This document shows positions 9,406 through 17,703 of a stretch of 32,166 nt of DNA, one piece after another; within the stretch, counting starts at the first letter, position 1, and each line of letters starts with the position of its first letter. A model generated the notes under the pieces. It did no database searches. It was not told the DNA's origin and worked only from the letters and a program-made list of their open reading frames with translations. A program made the translations under genes and the position numbers. The stretch is from Candidatus Zixiibacteriota bacterium. GTDB taxonomy: Bacteria > Zixibacteria > MSB-5A5 > GN15 > FEB-12. The stretch covers positions 1 through 32,166 of the forward strand of contig JAGGTI010000079.1 in the NCBI GenBank assembly GCA_021163775.1. Direction: 5' to 3'.

Positions 9406-10775
9406 TGACCAAGAGGAACAAAAAAAAGAAAGCCAAAAAAGAGGCAGAAGAACCCCTGCCGAAGATCTTATCTGAAGGCGTTGAAGAGATCGTGACGGCT
9501 GGTGCTACTCGGCGGCAATTGGACGAGTTGGGGGTGGCCAATCGCCATATGAAGCGGAAGATATTCGACCTCTATACTATCTTTGAAATCAGCCGTAATT
9601 TCAGCGCTGTTCTCGACTACAAAACATTGCTCGATTCGTTTATCTTTACCTGTCTGGGGCAGGTGGGGGTGTTGCGAGGGGCTATCTTTCTCAAAGAGCG
9701 TATTGACGCCCGTGTTTTCAAACTGGCCGAGGCGAAAGGCTCTGGCTCAATGCCGGGTCCCGAGCTGGTATTCGAAGATGACAGCCGTTTGGCCCGCTAT
9801 CTCACCAGACTTAACCGCCCGGTATTTTTGTATGATCTCAGTTCCAATATGACTACCCCTGAAGAAGCCCGAATCCTTGGGTTTTTCAAAGGTGGAATGA
9901 TCGCACCACTCATATATAAGACCCGACTCGCCGGACTTTTCTTATTGGGCGAGAAGATGTCCGCCCAGGTTTTCAATCAGGATGAAATTGAATTCGTTTC
10001 GGCGCTGGGTAACCAAATATCGGTCGCTATCGAAAACGCCCGTCTATACGAGGCCGAGAAATCTGCGAACGAACAGCTTTGGTCCGCACAACAAAAACTG
10101 GTTCAGGCTGAACGGATGGCCGCTCTGGGTGAAATGTCAGCCAAGATTGCGCACGAAGTAAATAACCCGCTCGGGATTATTAAGAATTACCTGCTACTGC
10201 TCAAGCGGGCCGGAGGGAAGGCCGAGGTGGTCGAAGAATATGTCGATATTGTGAATCAGGAAATTGATCGCATTGCCGTAATTGTTGAAGACCTGCGACA
10301 GTTCCAGCGTCCCAACCGAGTTGAATTCTCAGCGATCAACCTGTACGATACTATCGATTCTACTCTGACCCTTGTGTCTCGACAACTCGGGGTGGCTGGT
10401 ATTGAGTTGGTTCGTGAATACGGCGATGATGAACTGTGGATTAAGGGCAACACTGATCACCTGCGCCAGGTTTGTTTGAATATTATCCTCAATGCCGGCG
10501 AGGCTATGCTTGAGGGCGGAGTGTTGACGGTCGAATTGCATCAAATTGACAATCATGCAGTTGTTACCTTCCTGGATACTGGTCCCGGTATCCCCGATGA
10601 GGTTATACCAAGAATTTTCGAGCCGTTTTTTACGACCAGGGGTAGCGAAGGTTCCGGATTGGGTCTCTCCGTTTGCGATGGGATAATGAAAAGTCACAAA
10701 GGGTCGATAAACTATAGAAATACCGATGTCGGTGGGTGCTTCGAGATTCATCTACCGCTTATAGAGAAACAGTGA
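9405..10775 (+). CDS. GAF-domain sensor histidine kinase (soluble, Lys-rich N terminus)
   Basis: H-box 'EMSAKIAHEVNNPLGIIKNYLLLL', 'LNIILNAGEAM', 'DTGPGIPDEVIPRIFEPFFTTRGSEGSGLGLSVCDGIM'; GAF-like region aa 55-210. Confidence 0.88.
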   Translation: MTKRNKKKKAKKEAEEPLPKILSEGVEEIVTAGATRRQLDELGVANRHMKRKIFDLYTIFEISRNFSAVLDYKTLLDSFIFTCLGQVGVLRGAIFLKERIDARVFKLAEAKGSGSMPGPELVFEDDSRLARYLTRLNRPVFLYDLSSNMTTPEEARILGFFKGGMIAPLIYKTRLAGLFLLGEKMSAQVFNQDEIEFVSALGNQISVAIENARLYEAEKSANEQLWSAQQKLVQAERMAALGEMSAKIAHEVNNPLGIIKNYLLLLKRAGGKAEVVEEYVDIVNQEIDRIAVIVEDLRQFQRPNRVEFSAINLYDTIDSTLTLVSRQLGVAGIELVREYGDDELWIKGNTDHLRQVCLNIILNAGEAMLEGGVLTVELHQIDNHAVVTFLDTGPGIPDEVIPRIFEPFFTTRGSEGSGLGLSVCDGIMKSHKGSINYRNTDVGGCFEIHLPLIEKQ

Positions 10776-10779
10776 GAAT

Positions 10780-12921
10780 ATGATCCCGGTAACTTCGAGG
10801 ATAATTATTGTCGATGACGAAGAGAGGATGTGCAATTCCCTCTCTGAGTTGCTGGCTGGAGAAGGTCATGAAGTCGTTGCTTTTCCCAAACCGGCTGAAG
10901 CGGTCGAGGCTATTCGTACCCAAAAAGTAGATCTGGTCATTACTGATATCCGTATGCCGGAAATCGACGGTTTGGAAATCCTGCGGGTGGTCAAGGAGAC
11001 CGATGAAGATATACCGGTAATTCTTCTGACTGGCTATGCCTCGCTTGACAGCGCATTGGGAGCAATTGGAGAAGGAGCATACGATTATCTGCTCAAGCCT
11101 GTTGATTTTAGCCGCCTCGAACTATCGGTTAATCGAGCTTTGGAGCACCGTCACGCCGAGTTGGCCCGTCTACGCCTGGTAGAGGAACTGCGGCTGTCCA
11201 ATCTGATTTTGCAACAGCGGGTTGGTGAGTTAAACGCTTTGTATGAAGCGGGTAAATCGATTGGTTCGTTAATCAATATCAAAGGTCTGCTCCGACAAAT
11301 TGTTGTCCTGGCCGCCAGTGTTACCGAGGCCAATGTTGGCTCAATAATGCTCGTGGATGAGGCCGGGGAATACTTGACCATTGAAGCGGCAATCGGTCTT
11401 CACGATGAGATTGTCCGCAAAACCAAGCTACCGTTGGGTGCCTCAATCGCCGGCTACGTGGCTAAAACCGGTAAACCGCTTATGGTTGAGGATGTGGAAC
11501 ATGATGACAGGTTCCAGCGTATGAATCGCGAGCGCTATGGAGCGGCCTCATTGCTTTGCGCACCATTGCGGATCAAAAATAAAATCCTCGGTGTGATCAA
11601 CATGGCTAATAAGAGCGGAGATCAAGTGTTCACCAAGAATGACTTGCGTCTCCTCACCAATTTCGCGGCGCAGGCGGCAGTGGCGGTCGATGATGCCTCG
11701 GAATTTCAGCGCAACCAGCGTCGTCTCGTGGAGTTCGAAATCCTGCACGATATTGCCCGGGAACTTCCCGGAGTGGATTCGCTCGTAGATTTTCGCCGGA
11801 TGCTGGTGGACCAACTTCGGCGGGTATTCCCGGTTGACTATGCAATATGGTTCGACTGGGACGCTTCTAATAAAATACTAACGCCCGCCGGTGCTCACGG
11901 TAAGACCGAAATACCGCTCACTGATAGCGGCAAGCTTGATGTCAGCCGCACTAAACGTGAAATGTTAGCTATCGCCGGGTTAGATATTGACAATCTTGAT
12001 CTTGAAGATATTGCCGCGGTTAGTTTACTCCTGGGTGAGAAGATAAAAGGCAACAAGCATTTTCCTCAACCCAAAGAAGCATACATGGCGGTTCCGATCA
12101 TTCGCAATGGCAAACCAGCTTATATTTTCTATCTCGGATCCAATGATGAGCGACCGTATGGAACTGATGATATATCTCTGGCCGAACTGGTGATTTCACA
12201 GGCCTCAGTGTTGTTTGAAAAGGAACAGACCCTCCTCAATGCTACCCGCCTTATGACAATGGGCAATATGATTTCTGAGATCTCCCACGATTTGCGCAAG
12301 CCGCTGACTTTAATCAAGGGTGGTCTGCAAATCGTTCGTCAGCGTTGGCCTGAAATCACCGAAAGCTCCGAGTTCTTTCAGATGGCCGAAGATGAAGTCC
12401 ATCGAATGAATGACTTAGTACGCGAACTGGTTGATTTCTCCAACCCAAATCGATACGAAACAGCCAAAATCGATTTGCGTCAAATTGCTGAGCGGGCGGG
12501 GGAACTTGTTGGACCTGATCTAAGAAAACACAAGATTACGTTTGAGATTAGCTTTGGTGCCGCAAACTGGGAGGTAATCGCTAACAAAAATCAGATTATG
12601 GAAGTCTTCCTCAATCTGTTTATAAACGCCATTGATGCTATGCCCGAAGGCGGTTCACTCACGGTTCGAGGAGAGATTGAGCAACCGGCTCACAAGAGCC
12701 AAGAATACTTGGCGATCAAAGTGAAAGATACCGGGGTAGGTATACGGAAAGGTGAGATCTCACGTATCTTTGATCGCTACTTCACGACTAAGGAGACCGG
12801 AACCGGTTTAGGTCTTGCCGTGGTAGAGCGAGTAATATCAGCTCATAGTGGTACTCTTCACATTGAATCGGAAGAAGGCCAGGGAACAACTTTTACTATA
12901 TATTTTCCATATAACTCCTAA
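10780..12921 (+). CDS. Hybrid REC-GAF-GAF(?)-histidine kinase
   Basis: REC 'RIIIVDDEERMCNSL...DLVITDIRMPEIDGLE...LLTGYAS...YLLKPVDF'; GAF 'AGYVAKTGKPLMVEDVEHDDRF...SLLCAPLRIKNKILGVINMANK'; HisKA/HATPase 'ISEISHDLRKPLTLIKGG...LNLFINAIDAMPEGG...GTGLGLAVVERVI'. Confidence 0.9.
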   Translation: MIPVTSRIIIVDDEERMCNSLSELLAGEGHEVVAFPKPAEAVEAIRTQKVDLVITDIRMPEIDGLEILRVVKETDEDIPVILLTGYASLDSALGAIGEGAYDYLLKPVDFSRLELSVNRALEHRHAELARLRLVEELRLSNLILQQRVGELNALYEAGKSIGSLINIKGLLRQIVVLAASVTEANVGSIMLVDEAGEYLTIEAAIGLHDEIVRKTKLPLGASIAGYVAKTGKPLMVEDVEHDDRFQRMNRERYGAASLLCAPLRIKNKILGVINMANKSGDQVFTKNDLRLLTNFAAQAAVAVDDASEFQRNQRRLVEFEILHDIARELPGVDSLVDFRRMLVDQLRRVFPVDYAIWFDWDASNKILTPAGAHGKTEIPLTDSGKLDVSRTKREMLAIAGLDIDNLDLEDIAAVSLLLGEKIKGNKHFPQPKEAYMAVPIIRNGKPAYIFYLGSNDERPYGTDDISLAELVISQASVLFEKEQTLLNATRLMTMGNMISEISHDLRKPLTLIKGGLQIVRQRWPEITESSEFFQMAEDEVHRMNDLVRELVDFSNPNRYETAKIDLRQIAERAGELVGPDLRKHKITFEISFGAANWEVIANKNQIMEVFLNLFINAIDAMPEGGSLTVRGEIEQPAHKSQEYLAIKVKDTGVGIRKGEISRIFDRYFTTKETGTGLGLAVVERVISAHSGTLHIESEEGQGTTFTIYFPYNS

Positions 12922-13021
12922 TATCGTTGCACCTATTTGCGACAATTCCGCAATCGATGTAATTTTCACCTTGATTTGCAAACCTACTTGCCGATAATTA
13001 GGGCGAAGGAATAGACGACCT

Positions 13022-14452
13022 ATGCCCAAGGAAAAACCGAAAATCAAAGTTCTGGTCATTGATGATGACCCCAAGATTGCCTGGATTCTGTCGGAAGGTA
13101 TAACCTCGAATTTTGAGTTTGTGTCGGCTACTGATGGTATTGAAGGAATCCAGATGGTTTCCACCGAGAAACCGGACTTGGTGTTACTTGATATCAAGAT
13201 GCCCGGCATGAGCGGCTTGGAAGTGCTCGAAAAACTCAACAAGCTGAAGGATCGGCCCGAGGTGGTGATGATCTCCGGTCACGGTGGAACCAAGTATGTG
13301 GTCGACTCCATGCGTTTAGGTGCGGCGGAATTCATCGATAAGCCGTTTGATGTCCGCGAAGTGGAGATCCACTTGAATGGTGTTCTCGAACGGGTTAAAC
13401 TTAAAGACGAGGTCACTGAGCTTAAAAAGGAGTTGGAGGTTCGCTCTGACTATACTTCGTTTGTGGGCGATTCGGAACCGATGATAAGGGTCAAGAGCAT
13501 TATTGAGCAGGTGGCCGATTCCGAACTAACAGTGCTCATTCGTGGCGAATCCGGCACAGGCAAAGAGATTGCCGCCCGGTCGCTTTACCAGCTTTCCTCC
13601 AGGCGTGATTTGCCGTTCGTAAAAGTGAACTGTGCGGCCATCCCGCGAGATCTTCTGGAAGCAGAGCTGTTTGGCTACGAAAAAGGTGCTTTTACCGGTG
13701 CCTATAAGACCAAACGGGGGCGTTTCGAGTCAGCCAATAAAGGGACTATATTCCTCGATGAAATTGGTGATATGTCGTTGGAGTTGCAGTCTAAACTCCT
13801 ACAGGTACTTGAACAACAGGAGTTTGTTCGGGTGGGCGGAATCAACAATATCCGGGTCGATGTGCGTATCATCTGCGCAACCAATCGTAACCTCGAGCAG
13901 GCGATTGCCGACCGGGAGTTCCGGGATGACCTGTTCTATCGGCTCAATGAGATAACACTCTTCCTGCCGCCGCTTCGCGACCGTTTGGAAGATGTCCCGA
14001 TTCTGGTTAGTCATTTTCTGGATAAGTGCAATGCGCTCTATGGCAAGGAACACACCAGTCTGTCGGCGGATATTATCGCCAAGCTGATGGCCTTCCACTG
14101 GCCGGGTAATGTTCGTCAGTTGGAAAACATGGTCAAACAGGTGGTAGTGCGTTCTGATGAACAGATTATTTTCGAACTGATTGCTTCCGCCGCAAATCTC
14201 GGTGTTCCCGCTGGTAGTTCAATGCCGGGAGCCACAATTCAAACATTTGAAACAAGCGAGATTGACCCGGTTGACGGATATTCACTAAAGGCGAGAATCG
14301 GGCGAAAAGTAGCGGCCGAAGAAAAGCAACTTATATCCGAAGTCCTCACCAAGACAAACTGGAATCGGCGCAAAGCGGCTGAGATGCTCGAAATCAGCTA
14401 TCGATCACTGCTCTACAAGATCAAAGACTACAATCTGAACGCCACGAAATAG
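13022..14452 (+). CDS. Sigma-54-dependent response regulator (NtrC family: REC, AAA+, Fis HTH)
   Basis: REC 'VLVIDDDPK...VLLDIKMPGMSG', Walker A 'GESGTGKE', 'GAFTGA', 'FLDEIGDM', C-terminal 'NWNRRKAAEMLEISYRSLLYKIKDYNL'. Confidence 0.95.
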   Translation: MPKEKPKIKVLVIDDDPKIAWILSEGITSNFEFVSATDGIEGIQMVSTEKPDLVLLDIKMPGMSGLEVLEKLNKLKDRPEVVMISGHGGTKYVVDSMRLGAAEFIDKPFDVREVEIHLNGVLERVKLKDEVTELKKELEVRSDYTSFVGDSEPMIRVKSIIEQVADSELTVLIRGESGTGKEIAARSLYQLSSRRDLPFVKVNCAAIPRDLLEAELFGYEKGAFTGAYKTKRGRFESANKGTIFLDEIGDMSLELQSKLLQVLEQQEFVRVGGINNIRVDVRIICATNRNLEQAIADREFRDDLFYRLNEITLFLPPLRDRLEDVPILVSHFLDKCNALYGKEHTSLSADIIAKLMAFHWPGNVRQLENMVKQVVVRSDEQIIFELIASAANLGVPAGSSMPGATIQTFETSEIDPVDGYSLKARIGRKVAAEEKQLISEVLTKTNWNRRKAAEMLEISYRSLLYKIKDYNLNATK

Positions 14453-14641
14453 AGAATTGAAGTGCCGTTCAGTGTTGTTTCTCTGAATCTGTGCAAAAAA
14501 TGAGCATCTATTTGCATGGTGATTGTTTTATGCACACTTGTTAGCCCAGCCCATTGTAGTTCAATGAAATCTCCAAGTTGTAGTGTGACAATAGATAACG
14601 ATTAACGTCGAACCGAACTAACCTCCATAAATGGAAATGAT

Positions 14642-14673
14642 TTCCCAATAATCAAGTAGAGCTCTATTGGGAA
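14642..14673. repeat. Inverted repeat, candidate operator
   Basis: TTCCCAATA (14642-14650) / TATTGGGAA (14665-14673), perfect 9-bp arms, 14-nt spacer. Confidence 0.6.
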
Positions 14674-14692
14674 CAAATATTGCTTTCTTTTT

Positions 14693-14725
14693 ACTATAAC
14701 TCTGACTTTTGGTCAGATTGATAGT
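14693..14725 (+). promoter_or_regulatory. Hairpin in the leader directly upstream of the 14732 ORF
   Basis: ACTAT-aac-TCTGAC-ttttg-GTCAGA-ttg-ATAGT. Confidence 0.5.
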
Positions 14726-14731
14726 AGGGAG

Positions 14732-15193
14732 TTGACGGTTGATATGGAGGTTTCCCTGACATCGAATAGTAATAAAACTCGCGGTAATTTTGCCGCAAGG
14801 GTTGGGGTTGAGTTGAACCGTGCCGAGCGGTATCGAGTGTTTCTGTCATTGACAGTTCTTGATTTGGGGTCTGCCAGGGACCAGGCAGGGTCTGATGCAA
14901 AGGGAATACTGGAAGACCTGACCGGACAGGTTCAGGGAGCGGTTAGGGCGTGCGATTGTGTCGAACTTCTGGATGGGAAATGTCTGGCGGTGCTGTTACC
15001 CGAGACCAAGCGACAGGATGCTGAAGTAGTTGCGCATCGTTTGGCCGATTTGGTTACTGGCCGACTCAGCAAATCATCGGGTATGAACATAGAACAAGTT
15101 GTCCCGGTTGAGATAGCGTCCTATCCCGACACAGCCGGTGCCAAGACTATGGCCGAATTTCTGGAAGAGCTGGTTACCAAGAGCCAAAACTGA
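14732..15193 (+). CDS. Degenerate GGDEF-like domain protein (no GGDEF signature)
   Basis: 'ELNRAERYRVFLSLTVLDLGSA...AVRACDCVELLDGKCLAVLLPETKRQDAEVVAHRLADLV' follows the GGDEF fold pattern, but the GGDEF motif position reads 'LDGKC'. TTG start, or ATG at 14744. Confidence 0.55.
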   Translation: MTVDMEVSLTSNSNKTRGNFAARVGVELNRAERYRVFLSLTVLDLGSARDQAGSDAKGILEDLTGQVQGAVRACDCVELLDGKCLAVLLPETKRQDAEVVAHRLADLVTGRLSKSSGMNIEQVVPVEIASYPDTAGAKTMAEFLEELVTKSQN

Positions 15194-15225
15194 ATCTCAT
15201 CTACTATATATTTTTTCGCTGTTTC

Positions 15226-15254
15226 GTGGGCGGCAGACGCCCTCGTCTGCCCCA
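15226..15254 (+). repeat. REP-like palindromic element, copy 1
   Basis: GTGGGCGGCAGACGCCCTCGTCTGCCCCA: stem GGCAGACG/CGTCTGCC, outer TGG/CCA with GC bulge. Confidence 0.85.
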
Positions 15255-15286
15255 ACGATGAATAGTTGTTGAAGTCACCACATTTT

Positions 15287-15315
15287 GTGGGCGGCAGACG
15301 CCCTCGTCTGCCCCA
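15287..15315 (+). repeat. REP-like palindromic element, copy 2 (61 bp period with copy 1)
   Basis: Identical 29-mer; the 20 bp after it (CGATGAATARTTGTTGAAG) are also shared with copy 1. Confidence 0.85.
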
Positions 15316-15363
15316 CCGATGAATAATTGTTGAAGCCGACGCATTCAAGCCTCACAATACGGC

Positions 15364-15873
15364 ATGGTTGTAAGAAAGAGATTAGACATTAATGGGCCAG
15401 CCATTGCTTTCATCACTACAACAGTATTTGAGTGGAAACCGGTCCTCACACGGGGGAATGTCTGTCCCATTATCATCGAAGAACTCAATAAGACACGCTC
15501 TCTATTTCGACTGAGTATTATTAGCTATGTGATAATGCCAAGTCATATTCATCTTCTTTTGGGGTTTCCGAATATTGAAGACCTGTCAAAATCTATTCAG
15601 AGTTTCAAAAGCATTTCGTCCCGGCAAGTCAAGCAGTTATCTGTTCCAGAATTAGTAGAGAATGGCTACAAATTATGGAAACCTCGTTTCGACGATCTTA
15701 TTGTTACGTCAGAAAAGCAATTGAAGATTAAGATGGAGTATATTCATAACAATCCGGTTAGGGCAGGTCTGGTGGAGGCCGCTGAAGACTGGCGTTATTC
15801 CAGCGCTGTTGATTGGTTGACTTCAAGTACAGGTTTGATTAAGATCGACAAAGAGTTTCAATGGTTGATTTAG
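15364..15873 (+). CDS. REP-associated tyrosine transposase (RAYT; Y1 HUH / IS200-like TnpA_REP)
   Basis: HUH motif in 'YVIMPSHIHLLLGFP' and catalytic-Tyr motif 'KMEYIHNNPVRAGLVEAAEDWRYSSA'; flanked by inverted copies of the palindromic repeat. Confidence 0.92.
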   Translation: MVVRKRLDINGPAIAFITTTVFEWKPVLTRGNVCPIIIEELNKTRSLFRLSIISYVIMPSHIHLLLGFPNIEDLSKSIQSFKSISSRQVKQLSVPELVENGYKLWKPRFDDLIVTSEKQLKIKMEYIHNNPVRAGLVEAAEDWRYSSAVDWLTSSTGLIKIDKEFQWLI

Positions 15874-15911
15874 TAAGAAAGGGGCAGACGAGGGCGTCTG
15901 CCGCCCACAAA
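15860..15911 (-). repeat. 52-bp direct repeat, left copy (RAYT 3' end plus REP-like copy 3)
   Basis: AATGGTTGATTTAGTAAGAAAGGGGCAGACGAGGGCGTCTGCCGCCCACAAA; 51/52 identical to 17592-17643. REP core at 15881-15908 is inverted relative to copies 1-2. Confidence 0.9.
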
Positions 15912-15985
15912 TATGTATTGGTTCGTACTGGAGTAGAGCTTCAAACTGATTCTTGATTGTTTTTCTGGACACGAGTGGACATGGG

Positions 15986-16003
15986 CATCCGCCTTCGCGG
16001 ATG
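15986..16003. repeat. Short hairpin CATCCGC-CTTC-GCGGATG
   Basis: Perfect 7-bp stem, 4-nt loop, between REP-like copies. Confidence 0.5.
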
Positions 16004-16035
16004 TGACAGAGTAAATGGTGGGCCACTGTACGTCA

Positions 16036-16089
16036 CACTTTGACAAGCTTAGCATGACGTCTCGGCAAACGAGGACGTCTGCCGCCCAC
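16036..16089 (-). repeat. Divergent REP-like copy 4 with 32-bp leader shared with 17645-17676
   Basis: CACTTTGACAAGCTTAGCATGACGTCTCGGCA (30/32 with 17645-17676) followed by AACGAGGACGTCTGCCGCCCAC. Confidence 0.75.
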
Positions 16090-16103
16090 AAAAATTTTAT
16101 TTC

Positions 16104-16132
16104 TTGACACGGAAGTCAGATTGGTCTATTTT
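16104..16132 (+). promoter_or_regulatory. Sigma-70-type promoter
   Basis: TTGACA-N17-TATTTT upstream of the 16186 ORF. Confidence 0.5.
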
Positions 16133-16185
16133 TACTTAAGGACTATGTAAGTACTGTCAAACGAATAGGTAAGTCGAGGCAGATT

Positions 16186-17592
16186 ATGCGTTTTGTATGT
16201 CGATTAATGGGGTGGAGCCTGATCACGCTCCTGTGGACGGCACCTGCCTCGGGTGATCCGGTCGCCGTGGAATGGGACACTATTGCGACGCATCCAAACC
16301 TGTATGATGATCCGGGAGCCGTTGACCGCGAGTCCGTTGGGCTGATTGTGTCCAATCATGGCGAGATGGGTCATGCCGGTTTGGGTGGCGCCAACATGGA
16401 TTTCGTGGCCTCGGGCTTCGAGTGCGGGACCAGGCCCGAAGACGCCGTCTACCTGTATAGCGGATCGCCGTATGTCATCCTGGCCGATGACTCTTACGGT
16501 GCAAATGCCCTGCTTACCTGCTCGTACGGCCAAATTGACGACACCAGACCATACAGTTGGGTTCCCACCGGTGAACCAGGAAGCATCGGGGGAGGCTTCA
16601 CGCCATGTCCCTATCGTCCCGGACCGATAACGCTTGGCAAGTTCCTGAGCAGAAACGGGGCAATTGCGATGGAGAGAACCTATCATCCGCCGCTCTACAG
16701 CGATGGCGCGCGAAACTTCATAATAGTAGAGACCAAGCTCTATTCTGGCGACGGCCAACCGCACAATCATCTCACAGCGGGGAGCGTGATGGACTGGAAT
16801 ATCCCCTCGGATTCTGCCAACATGAACACAAGTGGTGATACATGGGACGGATGGGGTGGTTTTGTGTATATGCAGGGAACAGACACAGCGATGAGCGAAG
16901 CCTGTCAACCAAATGTCGGCCGTTTTGCTGCCGAGGTTTTCGGCGGTGTAGCGACTGTGGCAGAATTTGCTGCTTTTGGCCGATGCGCCAACGGATCCGA
17001 GTATTGGAGTTGCTGGTCAGGGAGTCAGAAACTTCTTCGCGACACGAATCTTGCCCGCGATGGGGTAACTGTGATTGATCCGCCGCAACCTGATGCCAGA
17101 GCCTGGTGGGACGACATAGGGGCAAACCCGGAATTGCACAGTAACACTACGGCGGAGGACCAGGCGATCTGGCTCACCTACATATACAATTACTACCTTG
17201 GTGCCCAGGATACTCTATGGTTCTGGTCAGTACTTGCTGCTGTGCCCGATGGGACGGTCCATGACCTTCAGTCCGTGGTATCCGAGGCTAAGGTGTGGTG
17301 TACAGAGGTGATCCGTGAATGTCAGGCGGACTGCCAATTCTGTCGCACGGGTAATGCCAACGGAATGGGTGGCGATGAGCCAACAATAGGCGACATCAGT
17401 ACACTGATCGACGCCAAGTTTATCACTGGTACCTGTGACGGTATCATCCAGTGCCTAGAGGAAGCTGATGTCAACCAGTCTGGAGGGTCAGGGCCGACCT
17501 GCGATGATATCACGATTAGTGACATTGCGATGCTGATTGATTACCTGTTCATCACCGGTCCGTCACTCGGCCTGCCGCTCTGCAACCATTGA
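16186..17592 (+). CDS. Secreted protein with C-terminal dockerin-like (type I) repeats, function unknown
   Basis: Signal peptide 'MRFVCRLMGWSLITLLWTAPASG'; C-terminus 'GNANGMGGDEPTIGDISTLIDAKFI...ADVNQSGGSGPTCDDITISDIAMLIDYLFITGPSLGLPLC'. Confidence 0.8.
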   Translation: MRFVCRLMGWSLITLLWTAPASGDPVAVEWDTIATHPNLYDDPGAVDRESVGLIVSNHGEMGHAGLGGANMDFVASGFECGTRPEDAVYLYSGSPYVILADDSYGANALLTCSYGQIDDTRPYSWVPTGEPGSIGGGFTPCPYRPGPITLGKFLSRNGAIAMERTYHPPLYSDGARNFIIVETKLYSGDGQPHNHLTAGSVMDWNIPSDSANMNTSGDTWDGWGGFVYMQGTDTAMSEACQPNVGRFAAEVFGGVATVAEFAAFGRCANGSEYWSCWSGSQKLLRDTNLARDGVTVIDPPQPDARAWWDDIGANPELHSNTTAEDQAIWLTYIYNYYLGAQDTLWFWSVLAAVPDGTVHDLQSVVSEAKVWCTEVIRECQADCQFCRTGNANGMGGDEPTIGDISTLIDAKFITGTCDGIIQCLEEADVNQSGGSGPTCDDITISDIAMLIDYLFITGPSLGLPLCNH

Positions 17593-17643
17593 ATGGCTGA
17601 TTTAGTAAGAAAGGGGCAGACGAGGGCGTCTGCCGCCCACAAA
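17592..17643 (-). repeat. 52-bp direct repeat, right copy (includes REP-like copy 5)
   Basis: AATGGCTGATTTAGTAAGAAAGGGGCAGACGAGGGCGTCTGCCGCCCACAAA; begins at the last base of the 16186 ORF stop codon. Confidence 0.9.
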
Positions 17644-17644
17644 A

Positions 17645-17695
17645 CACTTCGACAAGCTCAGCATGACGTCTCGGCAGATGTGGACATCTGCCGAG
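17645..17695. repeat. Shared 32-bp sequence plus variant perfect palindrome
   Basis: CACTTCGACAAGCTCAGCATGACGTCTCGGCA overlapping CTCGGCAGATGT-GG-ACATCTGCCGAG (12-bp arms). Confidence 0.75.
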
Positions 17696-17703
17696 CACGC
17701 AAC

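Noticed and set aside
15226-15347. Two 61-bp-spaced palindromic repeats as a mini CRISPR array
   Set aside because: Only two units, the 'spacer' is itself largely shared between units, no cas genes, and the repeat is dispersed through the window next to a RAYT.
15870-16091. Minus-strand ORF of 73 aa
   Set aside because: Composed of repeat-derived sequence ('LSLSKCD'-type translation) without a homologous domain; overlaps REP-like elements.
16204-16908. 234-aa minus-strand ORF opposite the dockerin-like gene
   Set aside because: Antisense to a better-supported ORF with signal peptide and domain; typical shadow ORF.
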